From positions 921,501 to 985,500 of the forward strand of contig NZ_JAXOJT010000002.1 of assembly GCF_036663835.1 (NCBI RefSeq): a DNA stretch of 64,000 nt. Direction: 5' to 3'. Below, piece by piece: positions 8,574 through 17,310 of the stretch (positions are counted from its first letter, which is position 1; each line of letters starts with the position of its first letter). The DNA is from Sphingomonas sp. LT1P40 (GTDB lineage Bacteria > Pseudomonadota > Alphaproteobacteria > Sphingomonadales > Sphingomonadaceae). The notes under the pieces were generated by a model, which did not search any database, was not told where the DNA came from, and was given only the letters and a program-made list of their open reading frames with translations. A program made the position numbers and the translations under genes.

Positions 8574-9341
8574 ATGCTGACCACCATTCTCGCCGCCGGA
8601 GCTGCTGCCGGCGCACCGCCGCCCACCAATTTCGACATCCTGCATGCCATGAACGAAGGCGGCGTGATCGCATGGGGCACCGCCACCATCCTGACCGTCA
8701 TGATGTTCTTCTCGCTCTACATCCTGTTCACCAAGGTGTTCGAGCAGCAGAAGATCCTCAACCAGTATAAGCGCGTCCGCGCGACGTTCTGGAACTCGAA
8801 CAGCCTGCGCGAAGGCGCGGCGAAGCTCGAGAAGGACTCGGCCTATCGCCAGATCGTCGACGATGCGCTGCTGGCACAGGACCAGTATAAGGAGCTGACC
8901 GATCCCGTCGAAGCGCATGACTGGCTGCACGGTTCGCTGCAGCGTTCGGAAGGCACGATCAACTCGCAGCTGGGCAACGGCCTGTCGTTCCTGGCAACCG
9001 TCGGTTCGACCGCACCGTTCATCGGTCTGTTCGGTACCGTGGTCGGCATTTTCCGCGCGCTCATCAAGATCGGTGCAGAGGGCGATGCCTCGATCGGTAC
9101 CGTCGCGGGTCCGGTCGGTGAAGCTCTCATCATGACCGCGCTCGGCCTCGTCGTCGCGGTTCCGGCGGTGCTTGCCTACAACTGGCTGCAGCGTCGTAAC
9201 AAGACGATCGCAGAACAGATGAGCGGCTTCTCGAACGACGTGCTGGGTTACCTGGCTTCGGACGGCCGCGTTCGTCCGGTCGCGCGCGGTGGCAAGGCGC
9301 CCGCGCCGAAGCCGCCGGTCGCAACCACTGCCAAGGCCTGA
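8574..9341 (+). CDS. exbB: MotA/TolQ/ExbB proton channel protein
   Basis: A 255-residue inner-membrane proton channel subunit. A first membrane segment lies near residues 25-50, then a cytoplasmic region, then the conserved pair of segments (SFLATVGSTAPFIGLFGTVVGIFRALI and EALIMTALGLVVAVPAVLAYNWLQ) that form the ExbB pore. The C-terminal tail is rich in Ala, Pro and Lys. Its position between tonB and two exbD genes favours ExbB over TolQ. Confidence 0.94.
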   Translation: MLTTILAAGAAAGAPPPTNFDILHAMNEGGVIAWGTATILTVMMFFSLYILFTKVFEQQKILNQYKRVRATFWNSNSLREGAAKLEKDSAYRQIVDDALLAQDQYKELTDPVEAHDWLHGSLQRSEGTINSQLGNGLSFLATVGSTAPFIGLFGTVVGIFRALIKIGAEGDASIGTVAGPVGEALIMTALGLVVAVPAVLAYNWLQRRNKTIAEQMSGFSNDVLGYLASDGRVRPVARGGKAPAPKPPVATTAKA

Positions 9342-9347
9342 ATTCAG

Positions 9348-9391
9348 GCTGACGGCCGCGCGGTGGTGACCCTCACCATCGCGCGGTCAGC
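9348..9391 (+). other. Strong intercistronic stem-loop between exbB and exbD
   Basis: The left arm (9348-9369) and right arm (9373-9391) pair almost throughout, apart from a 3-nt bulge on the left and one G/A mismatch, around a CCC loop. It starts 7 nt after the exbB stop and lacks a U tract. It may stabilise the exbB message or tune the ExbB:ExbD ratio. Confidence 0.6.
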
Positions 9392-9439
9392 TTCCGGGTC
9401 CTTGCCCGAAGACAGGATGCGAAAGATAGGATTGCGCCA

Positions 9440-9922
9440 ATGGCGATGAGTGTAGGCGGATCGTCCGCCGAAGAAAAACCGATGTCCGACATCAACACCA
9501 CGCCCCTCGTGGACGTGATGCTGGTGCTCCTGATCATCTTCCTGATCGCAATTCCCGTGGCGATCCAGTCGGTCGAGCTGGAACTGCCAAAGGTTGCGTT
9601 CGAGCCGACCCAGACGAAGCCGGAGAATGTTCTGCTCGCGATTCGCGGCAATCCCGAAGGCAGCAATTGCCAGGTGTTCTGGAACCAGACGCCGATCACC
9701 AGCGGTGAATTGCTGAAACGCGGTGCGGACAAGCTGAAGGCCGTGGTCGATCGTCTGGGTACGAACATCACGCCGGACGACATTCCGGAAGTGCATATTC
9801 GCGGTGACATCAACACGCCCTATCGCTGCATCGGTGGCGTGATTTACACGATGCAAAATGCCGGGTTCGTGAAGGTGGGCTTCATTTCCCAGCCGAAGCC
9901 CGGCACCGCCCCGGCGCAATAA
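9440..9922 (+). CDS. exbD: Biopolymer transport protein ExbD (first copy)
   Basis: A 160-residue single-pass protein with the ExbD core SDINTTPLVDVMLVLLIIFLI near residues 15-35; the Asp of the membrane segment is the proton-carrying residue of the family. The periplasmic domain is longer than that of the second copy and has two Cys (SNCQVFW and YRCIG) that could pair. It is followed 24 bp later by a second exbD. Confidence 0.93.
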   Translation: MAMSVGGSSAEEKPMSDINTTPLVDVMLVLLIIFLIAIPVAIQSVELELPKVAFEPTQTKPENVLLAIRGNPEGSNCQVFWNQTPITSGELLKRGADKLKAVVDRLGTNITPDDIPEVHIRGDINTPYRCIGGVIYTMQNAGFVKVGFISQPKPGTAPAQ

Positions 9923-9946
9923 GAACGAAGTTCAGGAGTAGACGTC

Positions 9947-10375
9947 ATGGCAATGAGCGCCGGCAAAGACGATGGCGAGCCGATGATGGAGATGAACACG
10001 ACGCCGTTGATCGACGTCATGCTCGTGCTTCTCATCATGCTGATCATCACCATCCCCGTGCAGACGCACGCGGTGAAGGTCGATCTGCCGCAAAATACCG
10101 AGCCTCAGGCCCCGCCGCCGGTGGAGCCGCAAAAGAACAAGATCACGGTCGATCCGGCTGGCCTGGTCTATTGGAACGGCAACCAGATCGATCTGGTCAC
10201 GCTGCGCCAGTATCTGGACCAGAGCGTCCAGATCAGCCCTGAGCCGGAGCTGCACTTCCAGCCCGATCCGCAGGCGCGGTACGAGAAGGTCGATGAGGTG
10301 CTGGCAGTCATCAAGCGGTCGGCAGTGACCAAGCTGGGCTTTGTCGGCAACGAGCAGTATCGCAACGACTTCTGA
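9947..10375 (+). CDS. exbD: Biopolymer transport protein ExbD (second copy)
   Basis: A 142-residue paralogue of the preceding gene, with EMNTTPLIDVMLVLLIMLIITIP as its membrane segment and the conserved Asp. The periplasmic part is shorter and Cys-free, with a Pro-rich stretch after the membrane. Two adjacent exbD genes occur in other TonB loci, where one copy may serve particular substrates. It ends 28 bp before the operon's terminator. Confidence 0.93.
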   Translation: MAMSAGKDDGEPMMEMNTTPLIDVMLVLLIMLIITIPVQTHAVKVDLPQNTEPQAPPPVEPQKNKITVDPAGLVYWNGNQIDLVTLRQYLDQSVQISPEPELHFQPDPQARYEKVDEVLAVIKRSAVTKLGFVGNEQYRNDF

Positions 10376-10403
10376 TCCGGTTTCCGGTTCGCAAATCGAT
10401 TAG

Positions 10404-10430
10404 GGGGTGGCTTTGGCCGCCCCTTTTTTT
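10404..10430 (+). terminator. Rho-independent terminator of the tonB operon
   Basis: GGGGTGGC (10404-10411) pairs with GCCGCCCC (10416-10423), including one G-U pair, around a TTTG loop. Seven T follow (10424-10430). This is the clearest intrinsic terminator in the window and lies just after the second exbD. Confidence 0.88.
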
Positions 10431-10544
10431 GTGCGCGCCGCCCGCGCGCGCTGCGCGCCATGAATTGCAGCAAACGCACTTGCCTGTGTGAAACATTAGT
10501 GACACGTATGTGTCATTGAAATGTAACAAACAGGAGAAGATGTC

Positions 10545-10907
10545 ATGCGTGCCGTTATCGCCTCAATTGTTCTGGCCGCGCCGCTCGCCCTGATGCCCGC
10601 GGCGCATGCGCAGGTTCGTGAGGACCCGAACGCCAGCGTTGCGATCCAGAGTGGCGACTATGCGGCGGCGGAGCGCAAGCTGATCGCCGAGCAGAAGATT
10701 TTTCCCGCACGCACCGAAGTGCTGCTGAACCTCGCCGCCGTCTATTCAAAGACCGGACGCCATGCCGAGGCGCGCGCGATTTACAACCGCGTGATGACGC
10801 AAAAGCCGGTGGCGATGGACGTTGCCGATGGTCAGGTCGCGCCGTCGCATCTGGTGGCGGGACGCGGGCTGCGCCAGCTCGACGCGGCGCGTCAGGCTTC
10901 GCGCTGA
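10545..10907 (+). CDS. Secreted small TPR protein
   Basis: A 120-residue exported protein with a signal peptide (MRAVIASIVLAAPLALMPAAHA, cut near residue 22) and roughly two tetratricopeptide helices pairs (AIQSGDYAAAERKLIAE, then TEVLLNLAAVYSKTGRHAEARAIYNRVM). TPRs bind protein partners, and none is indicated here. A good AGGAG (CAGGAGAAGATGTC) precedes the ATG. It lies alone between the tonB terminator and a palindromic repeat. Confidence 0.75.
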   Translation: MRAVIASIVLAAPLALMPAAHAQVREDPNASVAIQSGDYAAAERKLIAEQKIFPARTEVLLNLAAVYSKTGRHAEARAIYNRVMTQKPVAMDVADGQVAPSHLVAGRGLRQLDAARQASR

Positions 10908-10972
10908 TTGGCTACGGGCGGACGTCGGTCCGCCCGGATGCGCTAAAACGTATGACATCACAGTGATTTTTT

Positions 10973-11051
10973 GTCGCCCCGGGCTTGACCCGGGGTCCTG
11001 CTATCAGCGAGCCGTTCGAAGAAGCGGGCCCCGGGTCAAGCCGGGGGCGAC
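10973..11051. repeat. GC-rich palindromic intergenic repeat, copy A
   Basis: A 79-bp element whose ends are inverted copies (GTCGCCCCGGGCTTGACCCG... and ...GTCAAGCCGGGGGCGAC) around a short centre holding GAAGAAGCGGG. Related copies lie at 42941-43021 and 45023-45100. It sits between the convergent TPR and dcd genes and would fold into a long hairpin on either strand. Confidence 0.85.
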
Positions 11052-11079
11052 GGTTGGGTCTAGCGGAGGTGATCATGCT

Positions 11080-11634
11080 CTAAAGTCGCGGCAACGTGAC
11101 GCCGCGTTGGCCCATATATTTGCCCGCGCGGTCGGCATAGCTGGTCTCGCACGGTTCGTTCCCCTTCAGGAACAGGAACTGGCACGCGCCCTCATTCGCG
11201 TAGATTTTCGCGGGCAGCGGCGTGGTGTTCGAGAACTCCAGCGTGACATGCCCCTCCCATTCCGGCTCGAGCGGGGTAACGTTCACGATGATGCCGCAAC
11301 GCGCATAGGTCGATTTGCCGAGGCAGATCACCAGCACGTCGCGCGGCACCCGAAAATACTCCACCGTGCGGGCCAGCGCGAAGCTGTTGGGCGGGATGAC
11401 GCAGACATCGGTCTTGCGATCGACGAAGCTGTTCGAATCGAAATTCTTGGGATCGACGATCGAACTGTCGATGTTGGTGAAGATCTTGAATTCGTCGGCG
11501 ACGCGCGCGTCATAGCCGTAGGAGGACAAGCCATAGGAGATGCACCCCTCGCGCCGCTGCGCCTCGACGAACGGTTCGATCATGGCGTGCTGCTGTGCCT
11601 GTTCACGAATCCAGCGGTCGGAAAGAATGCTCAT
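11080..11634 (-). CDS. dcd: dCTP deaminase
   Basis: A 184-residue trimeric dCTP deaminase that makes dUTP for thymidylate synthesis. Visible are the substrate loop [10 protein letters not shown] (about 108-117) and the catalytic region [17 protein letters not shown] with its Glu. Length and termini are normal for the family. There is no sign of a bifunctional dUTPase form. It lies upstream of nothing obvious on its strand; cdd lies about 800 bp away on the same strand, so two deaminases of pyrimidine salvage sit close together. Confidence 0.94.
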   Translation of the reverse strand: MSILSDRWIREQAQQHAMIEPFVEAQRREGCISYGLSSYGYDARVADEFKIFTNIDSSIVDPKNFDSNSFVDRKTDVCVIPPNSFALARTVEYFRVPRDVLVICLGKSTYARCGIIVNVTPLEPEWEGHVTLEFSNTTPLPAKIYANEGACQFLFLKGNEPCETSYADRAGKYMGQRGVTLPRL

Positions 11635-11690
11635 CGGTGCCCCTTATCTGCTCAAGGCATCGCCGGATTGGGGGGCGAGGGCAAGCCCGT

Positions 11691-12431
11691 TCACTGCGGC
11701 CAGCGCGCCTTGGCGTCGCAATCGCTGTTGCCGACGCCGAACCCACGGTCGAGTGGTTGAGCGAGGGCGGGATCATTGCATGGGTCGTCCAACTCATCGG
11801 CACGCCGAACGTGCCAATCGCTGGATCGCGGCGTGAAACCCGACGGGCCATAAGCGAGCAGAATGCGAAGCAAATCGCCACGCAATGCAGCGGCCGGATT
11901 GCCGCTATCTTCCGGCGGAGAAGCGTTGCTGGACATTGATTTCACGCGGCCATTGCGAACGCGTTCGATATCGACGCTTGTGCCGTCGGTTCCTCCCCAG
12001 TTGGGGCCTGTCCACCGGGACAGGTCGGTATCCAGCTCCTCGAACAGCGCATCACTCTCTTCCACCGGCAGAAAGAACGCGGCGGTTGCTACACTCTGGT
12101 CGAACTGATCCGTCCGGCGAACCCCCACCTGCGTCGTCCCACAGGCGCGCCTGTCGTCGGAACCGTCGCCTTTCCGCCGATCGCGCGGAAGACATCCGGA
12201 CGGCAGTCGTCGAAGCGACATATAATAGGCGTAGCGGCCGAACGTGGGAGCGATCAGCACACGCAAACCTTCAGTTCCCAGATTTGAGAGCTTGTCACCA
12301 CCAGCAAGTGTGGGTTTGATCGCAAAATCGCTGGCTAGAGGGCCGTCGCTGACCCCACATCCCGAACCTCTCCTGCATTCGTCGGAACACGCCGTGAGGA
12401 AAAGCGCGAGCAGGAGCGGCGCAAGTCGCAT
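11691..12431 (-). CDS. Putative lipoprotein
   Basis: A 246-residue protein of no family I recognise. ATG 12431 starts a lipoprotein signal: MRLAPLLLALFLTAC with lipobox LTAC (Cys at about 15), so the mature protein is probably lipid-anchored. The body holds several Cys pairs (DECRRGSGCG, SGCLPRD, RACGTTQ, DDPCND, NSDCDA) suggesting disulfides in the periplasm. It starts 4 bp after the cdd stop and is probably the last gene of the run UPF0262-GH25-cdd-lipoprotein. Confidence 0.68.
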   Translation of the reverse strand: MRLAPLLLALFLTACSDECRRGSGCGVSDGPLASDFAIKPTLAGGDKLSNLGTEGLRVLIAPTFGRYAYYMSLRRLPSGCLPRDRRKGDGSDDRRACGTTQVGVRRTDQFDQSVATAAFFLPVEESDALFEELDTDLSRWTGPNWGGTDGTSVDIERVRNGRVKSMSSNASPPEDSGNPAAALRGDLLRILLAYGPSGFTPRSSDWHVRRADELDDPCNDPALAQPLDRGFGVGNSDCDAKARWPQ

Positions 12432-12435
12432 CACG

Positions 12436-12885
12436 TTACCCGATCCCCAGATCGCCCGGCCCAAACGCATGCGGCAACAGCTCTGACAGAAGATGCGTCT
12501 CGACCGCATCCCCCTGCGCCCCGGCGCAGTACACCGCCAGATCGCGACGACCCATCTGTGCCGCTTCGTTCAGCACCTGGCGGCAGCGGCCGCACGGGCG
12601 GATCGGGTCGAACCCATGCGCAACCCCGTCGGTCATCATGCCGCCGACGATGCCGACCGCGACGATTTCCCGCAGTTTCCCTTCCGCGTTGGCGCGCGCG
12701 ACCGCGACCGTCTCGGCGCAGAGCGACAGGCCATAGCTGGCATTCTCGAAATTGGTGCCGGTGACGATGCTGCCATCGGTCATCAGCAGCGCCGCGCCGA
12801 CCGCGAAGTTGGAATAGGGCGCATGGGCGTTTCGCGCCGCATCCCGTGCCGCCACGATCAGCATTGTTGCCTGTTCGTCGCTCAT
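12436..12885 (-). CDS. cdd: Cytidine deaminase
   Basis: A 149-residue zinc enzyme converting cytidine or deoxycytidine to uridine or deoxyuridine. The catalytic Cys-Ala-Glu (CAETVAVARA) and the zinc motif PCGRC are both present, as is YSNFAVGAALL. ATG 12885 overlaps the stop of the upstream GH25 gene as ATGA, indicating translational coupling. The frame upstream of it is non-family sequence. Confidence 0.93.
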   Translation of the reverse strand: MSDEQATMLIVAARDAARNAHAPYSNFAVGAALLMTDGSIVTGTNFENASYGLSLCAETVAVARANAEGKLREIVAVGIVGGMMTDGVAHGFDPIRPCGRCRQVLNEAAQMGRRDLAVYCAGAQGDAVETHLLSELLPHAFGPGDLGIG

Positions 12886-13556
12886 GGTGCCACCACATTC
12901 CAGTTCACGGGCCGATCGACCCCCTCGATCCGTCGCAGCGTGCTGCTCTGCCACATCCGCCACGGCCGCGCGAAATAATAGGGCGGGAAGAAATTGCCGG
13001 TGCTCCACAGCGGGCGGGGGATCGCGCCGCTGATCTGGTACTGCGTCTCGAAATCCGGGCTGATGCGCAGGATAACCGGCTTGCCGCTATGCGTTTCGAT
13101 TACCGCCGCAAGCGTGCGGATCTCGCCCAGCACCACGTCGCGCACGGGTCGGGCGGGGCAATCGCCGTGAAAATCAAGGTCGATCGCTACCGGCAGCGCC
13201 CCGGGATCGCGCGACACCGTCGCCACGAAATTATCGGCCTGATCGCTCGCCAGTCGACACAGCGAGAAGACGTGGATCGCGCCACGCCGCACCCCGGCCT
13301 CGTACATCCCCGCCCAGTAATCGTGGAACAGCGCGTCGCGGGCATCGACGCCGATCGTCGCGCGGGCATAGGCAAAATCGACATCCATCGCCTTGACGGT
13401 AAACCAGTCGATTGCGCCATCCTCGTCCGATACGTCGATGCCCTGCACGCCATAATCCGCGCGCCCCGGCGCCCATGCCACGACGAACAGCCACGCGCAC
13501 ACGCCAACCAGCGCCAGTGCGAGCGCGATGCCTGCCCAGATCCGAAAGCGTCTCAT
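12882..13556 (-). CDS. GH25 (lysozyme-like) membrane-anchored protein
   Basis: A 224-residue protein with one N-terminal membrane anchor (about 4-28) and a periplasmic glycoside-hydrolase-25 domain. The opening motif YGVQGIDVS carries the expected Asp. The family's D-x-E motif here reads [10 protein letters not shown], so the usual catalytic Glu seems to be Asp, and activity is uncertain. It may cleave or bind peptidoglycan. Both ends overlap neighbours by ATGA, making it part of the run UPF0262-GH25-cdd. Confidence 0.78.
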   Translation of the reverse strand: MRRFRIWAGIALALALVGVCAWLFVVAWAPGRADYGVQGIDVSDEDGAIDWFTVKAMDVDFAYARATIGVDARDALFHDYWAGMYEAGVRRGAIHVFSLCRLASDQADNFVATVSRDPGALPVAIDLDFHGDCPARPVRDVVLGEIRTLAAVIETHSGKPVILRISPDFETQYQISGAIPRPLWSTGNFFPPYYFARPWRMWQSSTLRRIEGVDRPVNWNVVAP

Positions 13557-14035
13557 GCCTTGATATGTAGCACGCAAATGAGCGTGAACAGCCGCCGCGC
13601 GGTGGCGAAGTCGATGGCGATCTTGCCCTCCAGCCGCTCCATCAACAGCCGTGCGGCCTCGTCATGGATGCCGCGCCGCGCCATGTCGATCGTCTCGATC
13701 TGCGCCGGGGTGGCGGCGCGAATCGCCTGAAAATAGCTGTCGCAGATTGCGAAATAGTCCCTGATCGGCCGCCGGAAGCGGGCGAGGCCAAGGATCAGGG
13801 TTTCGAGCAGGCTCTCGTCCTCGCGCTTGATATCGAGGCCCAGCCGCCCTTCCTGCACCGACAATGCAATGCGGTACGGTCCGGCATAGCCGTCTGGATA
13901 GGTGCGTTCGGGCGCGAAGCTGTTCTCCTCGATCAGGTCGAAGATAGCGATCCGCCGCTCCTGCTCGATATCCGCCGAGCGCCAGATGATGGTGCCTTCG
14001 TCCAGCGTGACGTCGATGATCCGGGGATCGGCCAT
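13553..14035 (-). CDS. UPF0262 family protein
   Basis: A 160-residue soluble protein of family UPF0262, nearly confined to alphaproteobacteria and of unknown function. It shows the family blocks [20 protein letters not shown] and [19 protein letters not shown]. It heads the tightly overlapping run towards cdd and lies divergent from dnaB, with 93 bp between the two starts. Confidence 0.88.
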   Translation of the reverse strand: MADPRIIDVTLDEGTIIWRSADIEQERRIAIFDLIEENSFAPERTYPDGYAGPYRIALSVQEGRLGLDIKREDESLLETLILGLARFRRPIRDYFAICDSYFQAIRAATPAQIETIDMARRGIHDEAARLLMERLEGKIAIDFATARRLFTLICVLHIKA

Positions 14036-14128
14036 GATCCGCCACTACCGGTCACAGCGGTCGTTCGTCCACAGGTTAAACAGGCAAGTGCGGCTTGAGC
14101 CGAACCGCCGGGGATGGGACAAGGGGGC

Positions 14129-15643
14129 ATGGCCACTGTTTCATCGATTCCTTCCGCCCCGGCGGATGCCGCCCCGCGCCTACCCCAGAATGTCGAGGCG
14201 GAGGCCGCGCTGCTGGGGGCGATGATGATCGACAACCGGCTGGCCGACGATCTGGTCGAAGTGTTGCAGGATTTGCACTTCTTCGAGCCGGTGCATGGCC
14301 GCATCTTCAAGGCGATCAAGACGCTGCGCAAGAACGACATGCTGGCGACGCCGGTGACGCTGCGCCCGTTGTTCGAGAAGGACGAGGGGATGGCTCAGCT
14401 GGGCGGTCCGGCATATCTCGCGCAGCTGACCGGATCGGGCGCGGGACTGATCGGATCGCGGCAATTTGCGCGGCAGATTTACGATCTGGCGTTGCTGCGC
14501 GAGCTGGTGACGGTTGGCCGCACGATGGTCGACAAGGCGCTGGACACCAGCGAGGACGTCAACCCGCGCGAACAGATCGAACGTGCCGAGGAGGCGCTGT
14601 TCAAGGTCGCGGCCGACGGCGGCACCGCCAACACGGTCAAGTCGTTCAACGAAGCGACCAAGATCGCGCTGGAAATGGCGAAGCGGGCGCAGAGCTCGGG
14701 CGCGGGTCTGGCTGGGATCACCACCGGGTTCGAATCGATCAACACCCGCATCGGCGGCCTGCACCACTCCGATCTCATCATCCTCGCCGGACGTCCCGGC
14801 ATGGGCAAGACATCGCTGGCGACCAACATCGCGTTCAACGCCGCGCGGCGGTTCATGGATGATATCAGCTTGGGGATTGAGCCGAAGAAGTCGGTCGGCG
14901 CGAAAGTCGCGTTCTTCAGCCTGGAAATGTCGGCAGATCAGCTGGCGCTGCGCGTGTTGTCCGAGCAGTCGAAGATTTCGTCTGAGTCGCTGCGCATGGG
15001 CAAGATCAGTCAGGCGGAATTTTCGCAGCTGGCGCGCGCGGCCGCCGAGCTGGAGACACTGCCGCTGTATATCGACGATACGGCGGGCCTGACGATTGGC
15101 GCGCTGCACAGCCGTGTGCGGCGGCTGCAGTCGAAGCATAATGGCGAGTTGGGGTTGGTCGTGGTCGATTACCTTCAGCTGTTGCAGGGCAGCGGGAATA
15201 GCCGCGACGGCAATCGCGTGCAGGAAATCTCCGAGATCAGCCGTGGGCTGAAGACGCTGGCCAAGGATGTCGGTGTGCCGGTGATCGCGCTGTCACAGCT
15301 GAGCCGAGCGGTCGAATCGCGCGAGGACAAGCGCCCGATGCTGTCGGATCTGCGCGAATCGGGGTCGATCGAGCAGGACGCCGACATGGTGTGGTTCGTG
15401 TTCCGCGAGGATTATTACGTCGCATCGCGCGAGCCGAAGATTCCGCGCGAAGGCGATGACGCGAAATTGTTCGAGGATCACGCCAAGTGGCAGAACGAGA
15501 TGGCTGGGATTTTCGGGCTGGCCGAACTGATCATCGCCAAGCAGCGTCACGGTGCGACCGGCAAGGTGACGCTGAAGTTCGAGGCGAATATCACGCGGTT
15601 TAGTGACTACGCGGGCGATATCAGCGGGCCGTACGGGGACTGA
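14129..15643 (+). CDS. dnaB: Replicative DNA helicase
   Basis: A 504-residue hexameric DnaB helicase that unwinds DNA at the fork. The N-terminal primase-binding domain (about 10-120) includes LPQNVEAEAALLGAMM. The RecA-like domain has Walker A GRPGMGKT, the catalytic VAFFSLEM region, Walker B LVVVDYLQL and the arginine-finger region LSQLSRAVESREDKRP. No intein or insertion is present. ATG 14129 directly follows a G-rich stretch; an upstream ATG at 14114 would add 5 residues. Confidence 0.95.
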   Translation: MATVSSIPSAPADAAPRLPQNVEAEAALLGAMMIDNRLADDLVEVLQDLHFFEPVHGRIFKAIKTLRKNDMLATPVTLRPLFEKDEGMAQLGGPAYLAQLTGSGAGLIGSRQFARQIYDLALLRELVTVGRTMVDKALDTSEDVNPREQIERAEEALFKVAADGGTANTVKSFNEATKIALEMAKRAQSSGAGLAGITTGFESINTRIGGLHHSDLIILAGRPGMGKTSLATNIAFNAARRFMDDISLGIEPKKSVGAKVAFFSLEMSADQLALRVLSEQSKISSESLRMGKISQAEFSQLARAAAELETLPLYIDDTAGLTIGALHSRVRRLQSKHNGELGLVVVDYLQLLQGSGNSRDGNRVQEISEISRGLKTLAKDVGVPVIALSQLSRAVESREDKRPMLSDLRESGSIEQDADMVWFVFREDYYVASREPKIPREGDDAKLFEDHAKWQNEMAGIFGLAELIIAKQRHGATGKVTLKFEANITRFSDYAGDISGPYGD

Positions 15644-15657
15644 CCCGCACGGCCCGC
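15624..15657. terminator. Hairpin spanning the dnaB stop codon, probable bidirectional terminator
   Basis: GCGGGCCGT (15624-15632) and ACGGCCCGC (15649-15657) form a perfect outer stem, continued by CGGG/CCCG inside. The dnaB TGA (15641-15643) sits in the loop region. The adjacent A run lies on the far side, so termination of the convergent minus-strand gene is also plausible. Confidence 0.55.
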
Positions 15658-15664
15658 CCATGAC

Positions 15665-16528
15665 TCAAAAACGCCGGTGATCACGCCCGTCGATCGTGTC
15701 GCACGATCCGCGGAAGGCGTAGCTGGCGAAACCCTGAATGTTGATCCGCCCGCTGCGGCGATCGATCGAAACGCGAGGTTTGTTCATGCCGTTGAGGCGG
15801 TAGGTCGCGCGGATCTGACCCCGGTCGGTGGACACGTCGTTGAGATCCCACCAGCCGTCGCGGTTGGTGCCGCCCGAATGGATCGGCGGGATCAGCGATC
15901 TGGGCAGGCGGATGCGCCCGCCGCTATCCCATAGCTGGATCGTCACCGATGCATCGAACTGTTCGCGGGTGAGTTCGGTGCGGTTGCCGAAGTCATAGCG
16001 ATCGGTGCGATAATTCCATTGCCAGCCATAGCGGGTGGCGACGCCGGGCTTCTGGCCCTCGCCGAAGCAGATCAGGCCCATCGAGATCGGTCGTCCGCCG
16101 GGCCAGCCGCCGCCATCGCCGGGGCGGTCGGGCCGGTCGCCACCGCCCGGACGATCGGGACGGACGGGGCGGTCGTCGTCCCAGCCGGGGCGATCGGGGC
16201 GTCCGGGAGCGGGGCCAGGGCGATTGCCAGCCTGTTGACGACAATCGGGTTCGGGCGAAGTCGTGATCGCCTCATAGCGGCCATCGACGGTGGCAATCGT
16301 CACGCACTGGCGGCGTTGCGCGTTCCACCAGGTCGTCCATTTGCGATCGTCGCCGGTCTGGGTGCGAACCGCGACGTAGCCGCGCCGCTGAATCTCCCCC
16401 TCGGCCTGTCCGGCGCGTGCGCCGGCCATGTCGCGCAGGTCATAGGGTGTGTCCTGCGCCAGCGCGGCAGGGGCGAAAGCGCCAATCCCGGTGACGAGGG
16501 CGGCGGTCGGCAAGATGCGATGGTCCAT
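15665..16528 (-). CDS. Secreted protein with Gly/Pro/Asp/Arg-rich linker
   Basis: A 287-residue exported protein with no function I recognise. A signal peptide (to about AALA-Q, residue 24) is followed by a small N-terminal domain (about 25-100). A low-complexity linker built from PGRPDRPG-like repeats follows (about 100-150). The C-terminal domain (about 155-287) has several Trp and a possible disulfide (ICFGEG and GSCDT). A GGGAG box precedes ATG 16528. The linker suggests two folded modules held apart in the periplasm. Confidence 0.7.
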   Translation of the reverse strand: MDHRILPTAALVTGIGAFAPAALAQDTPYDLRDMAGARAGQAEGEIQRRGYVAVRTQTGDDRKWTTWWNAQRRQCVTIATVDGRYEAITTSPEPDCRQQAGNRPGPAPGRPDRPGWDDDRPVRPDRPGGGDRPDRPGDGGGWPGGRPISMGLICFGEGQKPGVATRYGWQWNYRTDRYDFGNRTELTREQFDASVTIQLWDSGGRIRLPRSLIPPIHSGGTNRDGWWDLNDVSTDRGQIRATYRLNGMNKPRVSIDRRSGRINIQGFASYAFRGSCDTIDGRDHRRF

Positions 16529-16637
16529 GTAAATTCTCCCACAAAAAGAGAAACCTGTGTCTGAACCTTGTCGAGTCGCATCGGCACGGCCCATAACCAT
16601 CCTACAAACACCACAGCCGGGTTAAAGGTTCACGACG

Positions 16638-17309
16638 ATGCATTTCATGGGGCTGCTGAAATCGCTCGACGAATTGCTGTACGAGGTGATGTCGTGGCTA
16701 GTGTTCTACCCGCTCACCTTGTGGCGGGTGTTGCAACGGCCGCTGGAGATGATGGACTATTCCGATCGCGAGCTGCACCAGAGCGCGGCGGAGCAATATA
16801 CCGATACGCTGACGCCGCCGCTGTTTCTGCTTGTGTCCCTGCTGCTGTCGCATGCGCTCGAGCTGGCGTTCGTGGGGGATAGCACGCTGGTGCGAAGCAA
16901 TCACGGGCTTGCCGCGCTGGTCAAGGACGACACCAGTCTGGTGCTGCTGCGGCTGGTGACCTTCAGCCTGTTCCCGCTGATGTTTGCGGTGCGGCTGGTG
17001 CGCGCGCAGCACAAGCGCCTGACCCGTGAATCGTTGCGCCCCGCATTTTATGCGCAATGCTATGCGGCGGCGCCCTTTGCGCTGCTGATTGGCATCGGCA
17101 CGCTGCTGACGACGGCGCATCGTTTTTGGTGGGCGGGTCCGACAGGGCTGACGATCATTGGCCTAACCCTTCTCGTTTACGGAATCGTGCAGTCGCGGTG
17201 GTTTGCCGCGCATCTGAAACGGTCAACGTTGGTTGGTTTTGGCCATGCGAGCTTTGCGATGGTCGTGAGCTTGATGATGATCCTGCTGGTCGCACCGCTG
17301 TTCGCGTGA
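16638..17309 (+). CDS. Polytopic membrane protein
   Basis: A 223-residue inner-membrane protein with about five hydrophobic segments (near 60-75, 100-118, 135-160, 165-185 and 200-222) and a charged N-terminus with DYSDRELHQSAAEQY. It is annotated as a permease-like protein in similar genomes, but no transporter signature is visible and the substrate is unknown. It converges on the prenyltransferase-like gene with one base between the stops. Confidence 0.65.
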   Translation: MHFMGLLKSLDELLYEVMSWLVFYPLTLWRVLQRPLEMMDYSDRELHQSAAEQYTDTLTPPLFLLVSLLLSHALELAFVGDSTLVRSNHGLAALVKDDTSLVLLRLVTFSLFPLMFAVRLVRAQHKRLTRESLRPAFYAQCYAAAPFALLIGIGTLLTTAHRFWWAGPTGLTIIGLTLLVYGIVQSRWFAAHLKRSTLVGFGHASFAMVVSLMMILLVAPLFA

Positions 17310-17310
17310 T

